Shown here piece by piece: positions 1 to 6,698 of a stretch of DNA of 27,640 nucleotides. Position 1 is the stretch's first letter. The number at the start of each line of letters is the position of its first letter. Position numbers and translations under genes: made by a program. A model generated the notes under the pieces. The model saw only the letters and a list, made by a program, of their open reading frames with translations, was not told the origin of the DNA and did no database searches. The stretch lies in assembly GCA_964534315.1 (NCBI GenBank), contig CAZHOV010000070.1, positions 1-27,640 on the forward strand, in the 5' to 3' direction. The stretch comes from CAZHOV01 sp964534315 (lineage in GTDB: Bacteria; Bacteroidota; Bacteroidia; Chitinophagales; Saprospiraceae).

Positions 1-1
1 A

Positions 2-103
2 TTAATATTTTTTGATCTTTTAACCAAATTTTATTCTAAACCGAGAATCGCTGAAATTAAAATTACAGGAAAATTTGAAGACGATAAACAGAGAACGTTA
101 TAA
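2..103 (+). CDS. possible 3' end of an unidentified gene (partial)
   Basis: One plus-strand frame is open from the left edge for 33 codons and stops at TAA 101-103. The translation ends in KITGKFEDDKQRTL and looks protein-like, and its stop overlaps the convergent stop of the response regulator by six bases, a compact arrangement common in this window. The other plus frames and the minus frames carry stops early in this stretch. No domain can be recognised from so short a tail, and it could simply be a chance open frame. Upstream sequence would settle it. Confidence 0.35.
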   Translation, partial: LIFFDLLTKFYSKPRIAEIKITGKFEDDKQRTL

Positions 104-865
104 TCCTCGTTGTAATTGTTTAAGTTTTTCTAAAAAAGGAGGACGTCTTCGTCTGGAAACCTCAATATGGATGCCGTCGTCCATGATGAGAAACCCACCG
201 TCGCCTTTTACGAATTTTCTCATGTAATTTAAATTGATCAGATGCCTTTTATGGACTCTGTAAAAGTTTACGCCTGAGAGCAGGTCTTCATAAAATTTAA
301 TGGTTTTCGAAGCAGTTATTTTTTCACCGTTCTGCAGATGAATATGGGTGTAGTTGTCTTCTGCTTCGCAGCGTACGATTTCTTTAATATTTATGAAATA
401 AATGCCGTCAATAGCAGGAATGGACATCTTCTCGAAGGCATTAGGGTTATTGTAATGTTTTCTGAATAGTTCCAGCCTTTCGTTGATATCCTGATCGTTT
501 TTAGGCTGTATCCTGCTAACAGCTTCTACCAGTTTGTCCGGATCGATGGGTTTTACAATATAACCGATCGAGCTATATTCAAACGCTTTAACAGCAAATT
601 GCTCAAATGCAGTGACGAAAATGATATCAAAAAATATCCGATCCAGCTTATTGAGTAGTTGAAATACTTGGCCATCTGGTAGGTTGACATCTAAAAAAGC
701 AACGTCAGGACGTATTTTCTGACGCATTAACAGGTCTAACCCTTCTGATACGCTGCCAGCCTCAGCGATAATATTTACTTTTGGACAGTGTTCTTTCAAT
801 AAATTTTTTAAGTTGTTCAATCCCTTTATCTCATCCTCAACAATTAATGCGTTAATGGATTTCAT
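98..865 (-). CDS. LytTR-family two-component response regulator
   Basis: This 255-residue protein has the layout of LytR/AlgR-type regulators. An N-terminal receiver domain (about 5-120) has the acidic pair E10/D11, phospho-acceptor D59 in FLDVNLPDG, switch T85 and conserved K105 before a proline. A C-terminal LytTR DNA-binding domain (about 148-250) contains FYRVHKRHLINLNYM. In this family, phosphorylation by a sensor kinase changes binding to promoter direct repeats. No histidine kinase is visible within the window, so the partner must lie to the left or elsewhere. The ATG at 865 begins directly with the receiver fold and has no obvious Shine-Dalgarno site, which is usual for Bacteroidota. 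The target genes cannot be inferred from sequence. Confidence 0.93.
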   Translation of the reverse strand: MKSINALIVEDEIKGLNNLKNLLKEHCPKVNIIAEAGSVSEGLDLLMRQKIRPDVAFLDVNLPDGQVFQLLNKLDRIFFDIIFVTAFEQFAVKAFEYSSIGYIVKPIDPDKLVEAVSRIQPKNDQDINERLELFRKHYNNPNAFEKMSIPAIDGIYFINIKEIVRCEAEDNYTHIHLQNGEKITASKTIKFYEDLLSGVNFYRVHKRHLINLNYMRKFVKGDGGFLIMDDGIHIEVSRRRRPPFLEKLKQLQRGL

Positions 866-1113
866 TTAATCAATTCGTTAGTGTGATATAAAAATAATGA
901 ATAATAATAAAACTACTATTAGTCAAGCATAAATATAATGTATTTTTTTGTATTATTTTTTGCGTTATGGATCATATTTTCACCCGAGTTGGTAAATCAA
1001 GGTAATGATTATATTTTTAACATCTGAACTTGTGGTTCTAATCGGTAAATAGGGTGTAGAAATCGGAATGATCAGGTATTCTTTATTATGGAAGTATAAA
1101 AAGGAATCAGACT

Positions 1114-1965
1114 ATGGCTAGGAAGGAGGAGCAAAAGTTTAATCCATTACGGGAAAAATTGCATGAAGTCATTTTTGAGGCAGATACCCCCTCAGGAAGA
1201 CTTTTTGATGTGCTGTTGTTGGTATTCATCTTGGCCAGTGTCTTGGTCGTTATGGTTGAAAGTGTGGATAGTATCCAGCAGCGCTATGCTACTTATTTCT
1301 TCTATCTCGAATGGGTTTTTACGATTGTCTTTACCGTCGAATATATATTACGCCTGTATGCTGTTTACAGGCCATTAAAATATGCATACAGTATTTGGGG
1401 GGTTATTGACTTGCTGGCTATTTTACCTACCTATCTGAGTTTCTTATTGCCTGGAGCTCAGTACTTTCTGGTGGTAAGGGTTCTTCGGTTAATGCGTGTT
1501 TTCAGAATTTTCAAACTGGCAAAATTTCTAAAAGAAAGCTCCGTGATCGTCAACGCATTGATCGCCAGTCGTGAAAAGATCGCTGTTTTTATGACCTTTG
1601 TAACCCTTGCAGTAACGATCGTAGGAGCTATTATGTATCTGGTGGAGGGAGGTACCAATGATAGTTTTTCAAGCATTCCGCGCAGTATTTACTGGGCGAT
1701 CGTTACCTTAACGACGGTTGGCTACGGAGATATTTCCCCCGCTACTCCGGTTGGACAATTCTTTGCTGCAATTGTTATGATCATGGGGTATGCCGTCATT
1801 GCCGTTCCCACAGGAATTGTCTCTGCCGAACTGGTCGCCAGCGCCCGGGCGGAAAAACATACCACCCAGGTGTGCCGGTATTGTGCGAGGGGAGGTCACG
1901 AACACGATGCTGCTTACTGTAAGTATTGCGGAGAGTTATTGAATGAGCAAGGGGGGAGGAATTAG
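1114..1965 (+). CDS. voltage-gated-type potassium channel with C-terminal zinc ribbon
   Basis: This 283-residue inner-membrane protein has six hydrophobic segments. S4 carries arginines at three-residue spacing (R122, R125, R128, R131), and the pore loop holds the K+ selectivity filter TVGYGD at 201-206, so a Kv-like potassium channel is well supported. After S6 a short cytoplasmic tail has two Cys-x2-Cys pairs (C254/C257 and C269/C272) in a 19-residue spacing typical of a zinc ribbon. An AAGGA stretch lies upstream of the ATG. The final codons (GGRN) and the TAG stop are built from the first unit of the GGAAAGT repeat array that follows, so the 3' end of the gene abuts or was invaded by the repeat. 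Confidence 0.92.
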   Translation: MARKEEQKFNPLREKLHEVIFEADTPSGRLFDVLLLVFILASVLVVMVESVDSIQQRYATYFFYLEWVFTIVFTVEYILRLYAVYRPLKYAYSIWGVIDLLAILPTYLSFLLPGAQYFLVVRVLRLMRVFRIFKLAKFLKESSVIVNALIASREKIAVFMTFVTLAVTIVGAIMYLVEGGTNDSFSSIPRSIYWAIVTLTTVGYGDISPATPVGQFFAAIVMIMGYAVIAVPTGIVSAELVASARAEKHTTQVCRYCARGGHEHDAAYCKYCGELLNEQGGRN

Positions 1966-2237
1966 GAAAGTGGGAAAGTGGAAAGTGGGAATTAGGAAAG
2001 TGGAAATTAGGAAAGTAGGAAAGTGGAAATTAGGAAAGTGGGAAAGTGGAAATTAGGAAATTAGGAAAGTGGAAATTAGGAAAGTAGGAAAGTGGAAATT
2101 AGGAAAGTGGGAAAGTGGAAATTAGGAAATTAGGAAAGTGGGAAAGTGGAAATTAGGAAAGTGGAAATTAGGAAAGTGGGAATTAGGAAATTAGGAAAGT
2201 GGGAATTAGGAAATTAGGAAAGTGGGAAAGTGGAAAG
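1958..2237. repeat. purine-rich short-word tandem repeat array (GGAAAGT / GGAAATTA)
   Basis: About 280 bases consist almost entirely of 7-8 bp words (GGAAAGT, GGGAAAGT, GGAAATTA, GGAATTA) in varying order. One strand is almost pure purine plus T. Inside it, 1990-2072 and 2059-2141 are identical over 83 bases, giving perfect 69-bp periodicity over 152 bases. The array starts inside the stop region of the channel gene and lies between two convergent genes. There is no coding potential, since the ATTAGG words place TAG or TAA in the plus frames. It could be a slippage-generated VNTR, or could act as transcript 3' sequence. Confidence 0.9.
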
Positions 2238-2240
2238 CCT

Positions 2241-2300
2241 GTTGAGTTGTTGAGTTGTTTGAGAGTTGAGGAAAGTAAGGGGTAGGATTTAGGATTTAGG
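2241..2300. repeat. adjacent short arrays of GTTGAGTT and GGATTTA words
   Basis: Directly after the purine array come other word families. Positions 2241-2270 contain GTTGAGTTG repeated with small length changes, and 2284-2300 contain GGATTTA twice followed by GG. They are unrelated in sequence to the first array and to each other, so the gap between the convergent genes is a mosaic of separate low-complexity families. Confidence 0.6.
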
Positions 2301-2487
2301 TCATAGAGGATAGAGGAGCAAGGAAACCAGGTCGTTAATGAAAGAATTCGCCATTGATGTTTTAGGTACAAAGTGGTCTGCAGGTTTGGAATTCTTCTGG
2401 CTATTTGCGGGGACCATACGTGATGCTCCTTTAAAGCATTAAAAAAAGACGTTCATCAATAAATAAGCAGTATGTGAACCCATCTGA
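2301..2487. other. unassigned intergenic stretch after the repeats
   Basis: It holds a purine-rich lead-in (GAGGATAGAGGAGCAAGG) and then a 34-codon open frame at 2338-2442 (MKEFAIDVLGTKW...). That frame has no ribosome-binding site and I do not recognise it; it may be a gene remnant or chance. No clear hairpin terminator is visible for either convergent neighbour. Confidence 0.4.
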
Positions 2488-2898
2488 TTACAACTTCGTT
2501 GTTGCCAGTAATTTTTTTACGCTTAGGCGGCCGCTGCCATTGACCAGCAGGATCAGGAGGCCGCCAATAATGGCGAGGTTTTTCATGAAAGAGATGGATT
2601 CTTCTCTTCGCAACTCGGGAGGAGCTTCCCAGAAGGCGTGGACGATAAGGGTAGCGGGAATCCAGTATGCGAGCAGCAGGAAGGCTCCAAATTTGGCGCG
2701 GTAGCCAACCAACACCAATAAGCTACCCAGGATTAAAATAAAAATAGACGTAGATAGTAAAAAGTCCTGATTCCAAGTGATCCCGTAATAAGTCATTAAT
2801 TCTTTTGTCGGCTCAAAAAAGCGGATTGAATCATAGGCTTCGTACAAGAATATAAAAGCAATGAATATTCTCCCGATCAGGTCTGCTAAGTTTTTCAT
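2488..2898 (-). CDS. DoxX-like membrane protein
   Basis: This 136-residue protein has four hydrophobic segments (about 5-20, 45-65, 70-90 and 105-122) and the DoxX-family start NLADLIGRIFIAFIFLYEA. The loop WEAPPELRREESISFMKNLAIIGGLL matches the pattern in which the last helix follows a charged loop. DoxX-family proteins are inner-membrane proteins of mostly unclear function, linked in some species to redox or thiol stress. It starts nine bases after the FAD-dependent dehydrogenase stop, so the two are very likely cotranscribed, and it appears to be the last gene of that operon. Its length is normal for the family. Confidence 0.8.
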   Translation of the reverse strand: MKNLADLIGRIFIAFIFLYEAYDSIRFFEPTKELMTYYGITWNQDFLLSTSIFILILGSLLVLVGYRAKFGAFLLLAYWIPATLIVHAFWEAPPELRREESISFMKNLAIIGGLLILLVNGSGRLSVKKLLATTKL

Positions 2899-2907
2899 AC
2901 TGTTTTT

Positions 2908-4470
2908 TTAATCATTAATGAATGAAGCTACTGCTTTGGCTACTCGTTGGCCATCCATGGCAGCTGAAAGGATTCCACCTGCATAACCAGCTCCCTCGCC
3001 GCAAGGAAACAAGCCGTTAATCTCCTCGTGCATCAGTGTCTTGGCATCTCTGGGGATTCTGACTGGAGAACTCGTTCGGCTTTCTGTACCGATGACGACA
3101 GCTTCTTCCGTAAGATACCCTTTCATTTTTTTTCCAAAGGTAATAACTCCATGCTTTAATTTTTCATAAATCTGCGGTGGAAGTAGTTCGTGCATCGGAG
3201 CAGCGTACAAACCGGGGATGTAGGAAGAAGAGGGTAATGAACTGGAGATCTGGCCTTTAATAAAGTCGGTTAACCGTTGGGCAGGTGCTTTTTGACTACC
3301 ATCACCAGCTTCGAACATTTTCTTTTCGACAGCTTTTTGGAACGCGAGCCCGGCAAGTACGCCTTCGGATTCATAAGCAGCCAAGTCTTCTAATTCAATG
3401 GCAACTACTGTTCCCGAATTGGCATAGGGTGAATCCCTGCGGGAAAGGGACATTCCATTGACAACAAGCTCTCCGGGGGCTGTAGCAGCAGGAACGACAA
3501 GCCCGCCAGGGCACATGCAAAAGGAAAATACGCCCCTGTTGCCTACCTGACAAGTGAGGCGGTAACTGGAAGCCGGAAGGTGCTCTCCTCGGGGTGATTG
3601 ATTATACTGGATTTGGTCGATCAAGGGTTGGGGATGCTCGATACGCACACCTAATGCAAATGGCTTGGCTTCGATGGTTATTTGTTTTTGACGAAGAAGG
3701 TCAAAAATATCCCTTGCAGAGTGGCCGGTAGCAAGAATTACCGCTTCTCCAAATTTTTCTAATTTTTCATTAATAACCACCCCCCTCATCTGGTTGTTCT
3801 GAATCAAAAAATCGGTCACATGAGCATTGAAGTGAATCTCTCCTCCATAGTGGAGAATGGTTTCGCGGATGTTGGCTACTATTTTGGGGAGCTTATTGGA
3901 GCCAATATGCGGGTGGGCATCGATCAGAATGTCTTCTTTTGCTCCGTGTTCTACCAAAAGATGAAGGATTTCGATGATATTTCCGCGTTTATGGGAACGG
4001 GTGTAAAGTTTCCCGTCGGAGTAAGTTCCTGCTCCTCCCTCTCCAAAACAATAGTTGGAGTGTGGATTGACCTCTCCGAATTGTTGTATAGCCCGAAGGT
4101 CTCTTCGCCGTGCCCTAACATCCTTTCCGCGGTCAAGAACGATGGGTTTGATACCTAGCTCGATCAATTTTAGGGCAGCAAAATACCCGGCCGGGCCGGC
4201 TCCAACAATAATGATGGAAGGCGCTTGGTCTTTTAGAGGTGTAAAGTTGCTAAGCAGGCTGGGTTCCGGTGTGTAGGCCTCATCAATATACACCTCTACA
4301 CGCAAGCGGAATACAGGGTGGAAACCTCTGGCATCTACAGATTTGCGGATAACCCGCACATGTTGAATAGAATTAAGGGGAGCGCGGCTTTGCTTTGCAG
4401 CTCTTTTTTTGATCAGTTCAAGGTCGTTTACTTCTTCTGGCTTAAGCTTTAATTCAATAATTTTAATCAC
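2908..4470 (-). CDS. NAD(P)/FAD-dependent dehydrogenase, COG2509 type
   Basis: This 520-residue flavoprotein has an N-terminal domain of about 75 residues (IELKLKPEEVNDLELIKKRA...), typical of the uncharacterised COG2509 dehydrogenases. An FAD-binding Rossmann motif GAGPAG follows at 90-95, with the acidic ribose-binding end in IVLDRG. Near the C-terminus LFPCGEGAGYAGGILSAAMDG is the second FAD-contact motif of the glutathione-reductase superfamily. The substrate of this family is unknown. The start is GTG at 4470, overlapping the upstream gene's last codons by eight bases (GTGATTAA), which implies translational coupling. No transmembrane segment is seen, so the protein should be cytoplasmic. 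Confidence 0.88.
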   Translation of the reverse strand: MIKIIELKLKPEEVNDLELIKKRAAKQSRAPLNSIQHVRVIRKSVDARGFHPVFRLRVEVYIDEAYTPEPSLLSNFTPLKDQAPSIIIVGAGPAGYFAALKLIELGIKPIVLDRGKDVRARRRDLRAIQQFGEVNPHSNYCFGEGGAGTYSDGKLYTRSHKRGNIIEILHLLVEHGAKEDILIDAHPHIGSNKLPKIVANIRETILHYGGEIHFNAHVTDFLIQNNQMRGVVINEKLEKFGEAVILATGHSARDIFDLLRQKQITIEAKPFALGVRIEHPQPLIDQIQYNQSPRGEHLPASSYRLTCQVGNRGVFSFCMCPGGLVVPAATAPGELVVNGMSLSRRDSPYANSGTVVAIELEDLAAYESEGVLAGLAFQKAVEKKMFEAGDGSQKAPAQRLTDFIKGQISSSLPSSSYIPGLYAAPMHELLPPQIYEKLKHGVITFGKKMKGYLTEEAVVIGTESRTSSPVRIPRDAKTLMHEEINGLFPCGEGAGYAGGILSAAMDGQRVAKAVASFIND

Positions 4471-4885
4471 GGCGCACTAATCTACGAGGTTGGTCATCAA
4501 ATTTAAATTCTTCCGGCACAAAGATTCGCACCCGGATAAGTTCGAAAACGGCATTGTTATTGAACTTGATCTCTTTTTTTACCGGGAACATAGAGCTTAG
4601 TTCGAGGGTTTGATCTTCTAACGTTGATGATATTTTATAACGTTCATTCTTTATAAAATGTTCGAGATAGCCACGTTTGGCTCCTTCCAGTAGAATTGAT
4701 GTTTCGGTCATTATTTTGTTTCCTCCCCAGATTTCGACTTCAACGGAGTCGACGATCGAAATATCGATCGTTTGGATCGTGTCAGTAACCGGAAAGGTTT
4801 GGTGAATAACATCTTCTATTTGAGCCCAGCCATTAGAGAAGGGGGCAGCTAGTAGCGTAAAGAGCAATATCTTTTTCAAGGTCAT
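4463..4885 (-). CDS. secreted protein of unknown function, paralogue of the protein at 5207-5656
   Basis: This 140-residue protein has a signal peptide (MTLKKILLFTLLAAPFSNGWAQ, cleavage near residue 22), then a mostly beta-strand pattern. The stretch RYKISSTLED...KKEIKFNN...VRIFVPEEF lines up with RYRLSSKLEG...EKIIRIND...LIYLPGDI of the protein at 5207-5656. The alternating hydrophobic strands (VEVEIWGG) recall adhesin-like DUF4097 beta-helix proteins, but that link is only by eye. Its C-terminus (RRLVRRD) overlaps the dehydrogenase start by eight bases, making it the first gene of the three-gene operon ending at 2488. Confidence 0.72.
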   Translation of the reverse strand: MTLKKILLFTLLAAPFSNGWAQIEDVIHQTFPVTDTIQTIDISIVDSVEVEIWGGNKIMTETSILLEGAKRGYLEHFIKNERYKISSTLEDQTLELSSMFPVKKEIKFNNNAVFELIRVRIFVPEEFKFDDQPRRLVRRD

Positions 4886-5060
4886 TATGATGAACAGGTT
4901 TTAATTTAAATAATCTGCGTCCTTTAACAAATTGTGTGGAATTTCAACTAACAATCTTTGAATACTCATGTAGCTGAAAAGAATATTATTTTGAAATTCT
5001 ATTTTCCATAATTTTTGTCAAAGAACCATAATCTGATAGTATAAGAATAACGATTTTACC

Positions 5061-5078
5061 TATGCTAATATTAGCATA
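5061..5078. promoter_or_regulatory. perfect 18-bp palindrome, operator candidate
   Basis: TATGCTAATATTAGCATA is its own reverse complement and sits 176 bases upstream of the ATG at 4885, in the only promoter-bearing gap of that operon. An 18-bp perfect palindrome without a loop suits a dimeric DNA-binding protein better than a terminator. The binding protein is unknown. Confidence 0.45.
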
Positions 5079-5146
5079 AAATTTTTGATTAAAAAAAGTA
5101 GGTATAAATTTCTTGTCAAGCAACATTTAGCAATTAACAAAATGAG

Positions 5147-5180
5147 AAAGCCCCGGTTTTGAAACCAAAACCGGGGCTTT
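5147..5180 (-). terminator. hairpin terminator for the gene at 5207-5656
   Basis: A 15-bp perfect stem (AAAGCCCCGGTTTTG and its complement) encloses a 4-base loop at 5162-5165. It starts 27 bases after the stop codon at 5207. The stem has a GC-rich middle and AT ends, so U-rich sequence ends the 3' arm on either strand, and it could work in both directions. Confidence 0.85.
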
Positions 5181-5206
5181 ACTATTTTAATTTTAGAAGC
5201 ATTTTT

Positions 5207-5656
5207 TTAAAAAACAATGCGATCAATTTCATCAACATTTTGGTTTTCAACAGTTTCATTCGTAAGCTGGACATTAATATCCCCCGGAAGATAGATCAGG
5301 TAGGAGATATTTTCGGAAACAGCCTGGTCATTGATCCGTATGATCTTTTCGAGCCCTGGGGCAAAGATGACGAAATCTTCGCCTTCCAATTTAGAAGAGA
5401 GGCGATACCTACCGGTGCGGGCAAGCGCTTTTAGTTGTGCATTGGACCCTCGATCGAGTTGCACGTTCATTTGCACTTGAACCACGGCATTACTCCATCG
5501 TTTTACTTGCACGTTGCCGGGCAGGTCAATCAATATATGTTCTTGGCCCGATGGGTTAAATGATTTGACAAAAGTTTTTTCAGCTGTTTGCCCTCCTGCA
5601 ACAAGACTAAGAAAAATGAATGGCATTGTTGTGTAGAAGAGTGAAGATGTTTTCAT
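5207..5656 (-). CDS. secreted protein of unknown function, paralogue of the protein at 4463-4885
   Basis: This 149-residue protein has a signal peptide (about 1-22, ending SLVAGGQ) followed by a beta-rich domain: LIDLPGNVQVKRWSNAVVQV, GRYRLSSKLEGEDF, EKIIRINDQAVSENISYLIY and LPGDINVQL. It aligns along most of its length with the secreted protein at 4463-4885. The 'VQVKRWSNAVVQVQ' strand pattern resembles adhesin-like DUF4097 proteins, but function is not known. It lies 68 bases downstream of kdsA on the same strand and ends at a strong terminator, so cotranscription with kdsA is possible. Its ribosome-binding site is unusually strong for this genome. Confidence 0.75.
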   Translation of the reverse strand: MKTSSLFYTTMPFIFLSLVAGGQTAEKTFVKSFNPSGQEHILIDLPGNVQVKRWSNAVVQVQMNVQLDRGSNAQLKALARTGRYRLSSKLEGEDFVIFAPGLEKIIRINDQAVSENISYLIYLPGDINVQLTNETVENQNVDEIDRIVF

Positions 5657-5661
5657 AAATC

Positions 5662-5669
5662 CCTCCTTT
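5662..5669 (-). promoter_or_regulatory. strong Shine-Dalgarno site AAAGGAGG
   Basis: AAAGGAGG ends five bases before the ATG at 5656. Most genes in this window have only A-rich leaders, so a near-perfect anti-16S match stands out and confirms this start codon. Confidence 0.75.
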
Positions 5670-5724
5670 ATTTTTAATCAATATAATTATATTTTTTCAC
5701 TTTTTCAACTATTCGTTTTGAATA

Positions 5725-6537
5725 CTAGGTGATTGCGGTTCTGATTTTTACTAATTTTTCGAGTAATCGTTCCAATTCATCTAAGGGTAACATGTTTGCG
5801 CCATCTGATTTGGCGGTAGCAGGGTTGGGGTGTGTTTCAATAAAAAGGCCGTCAACGCCACAAGCCACCCCGGCTTTCGCGATAGTTTCGATCAGTGCTG
5901 GTCTTCCGCCGGTCACTCCACTCGATTGATTAGGTTGTTGGAGGGAGTGGGTACAGTCGAGGATAACGGGGGCGCCTAATTGTTGCATTTGAGGAATGCC
6001 CCGGAAGTCGACGACCAAGTCCTGATAACCAAAGGTGGTACCTCTTTCAGTAAGCATAACGCGTTTATTTCCGGAATCAATGATTTTCTGCCTGGCAAAA
6101 TCCATTGCTAAGGGAGACATAAATTGTCCTTTTTTAATATTGACTACTTTTCCTGTTTTTGCTGCCGCTACCAGCAGATCCGTTTGCCGGCATAAAAAAG
6201 CCGGAATTTGCAGGATATCTACATACCCGGAAGCTATGGCTGCTTCTTCCGGACTATGAACATCAGTGGTAACAGGTATTTCAAGATTTTTTCTGATCGT
6301 TCCTAAAATTTGAAGTGCTTTTTGGTCTCCTATTCCGGTAAAAGAATCTAAGCGGGACCGATTTGCTTTGCGATAAGATCCCTTAAAAATAAAGGGAATG
6401 CGAAGCTTTTCGGTCAAAGCCTTGATTTTTTCTGCTATTTCGAATGCTATTTCTTCCCCCTCAATAGCGCAAGGGCCGGCAATGAGCAGGAAATTATTCG
6501 ACTCGGCATTCCTTATTTGTGGGATACTATCCAGCAT
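5725..6537 (-). CDS. kdsA: 3-deoxy-8-phosphooctulonate synthase (KDO-8-phosphate synthase)
   Basis: This 270-residue cytoplasmic enzyme condenses phosphoenolpyruvate with arabinose 5-phosphate to give KDO-8-phosphate for lipopolysaccharide inner core. Family signatures are GPCAIE at 21-26, KGSYRKANRS at 52-61, TDVHSPEEA near 91-99, KKGQFMSP at 136-142 and GGRPALIE at 210-217. The metal-ligand set is complete: C23, H197, E234 and D245. The Cys in GPCAIE (rather than the Asn of the E. coli enzyme) marks the metal-dependent class. A TACCTTTG promoter element lies just upstream. The length is normal. Confidence 0.96.
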   Translation of the reverse strand: MLDSIPQIRNAESNNFLLIAGPCAIEGEEIAFEIAEKIKALTEKLRIPFIFKGSYRKANRSRLDSFTGIGDQKALQILGTIRKNLEIPVTTDVHSPEEAAIASGYVDILQIPAFLCRQTDLLVAAAKTGKVVNIKKGQFMSPLAMDFARQKIIDSGNKRVMLTERGTTFGYQDLVVDFRGIPQMQQLGAPVILDCTHSLQQPNQSSGVTGGRPALIETIAKAGVACGVDGLFIETHPNPATAKSDGANMLPLDELERLLEKLVKIRTAIT

Positions 6538-6552
6538 AGTTCAAATTTTCCG

Positions 6553-6560
6553 CAAAGGTA
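6553..6560 (-). promoter_or_regulatory. Bacteroidota-type -7 element for kdsA
   Basis: The minus strand reads TACCTTTG, an exact match to the TAnnTTTG consensus of Bacteroidota primary promoters, ending 15 bases before the ATG at 6537. The predicted leader is only about ten bases. The -33 TTTG element is not clear, as the region is T-rich. Confidence 0.5.
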
Positions 6561-6698
6561 ACTTTTTAAAATCTAAAAAAATAACATTTTGCAATTTGCT
6601 TTAGTTTCAAATAATTACAAAATATTATAATTTTTTATTTCAAATAATAACGGATAAATTTTGGAGAGATGAGTGAGTCAAGAAGATTAGATGAAGGG

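Larger units (their letters stand above)
4886..5206. other. AT-rich intergenic region with palindrome and terminator
   Basis: This is the leader of the secreted-protein operon and the 3' region of the gene at 5207-5656. It holds an 18-bp palindrome and a strong hairpin, each listed separately. I find no exact TAnnTTTG promoter element upstream of 4885, and no open frame worth reporting. Confidence 0.6.

Noticed and set aside
2338..2442. 34-codon open frame
   Set aside because: No ribosome-binding site, no recognisable family and a position between two convergent genes. It may be a remnant, but support is too weak.
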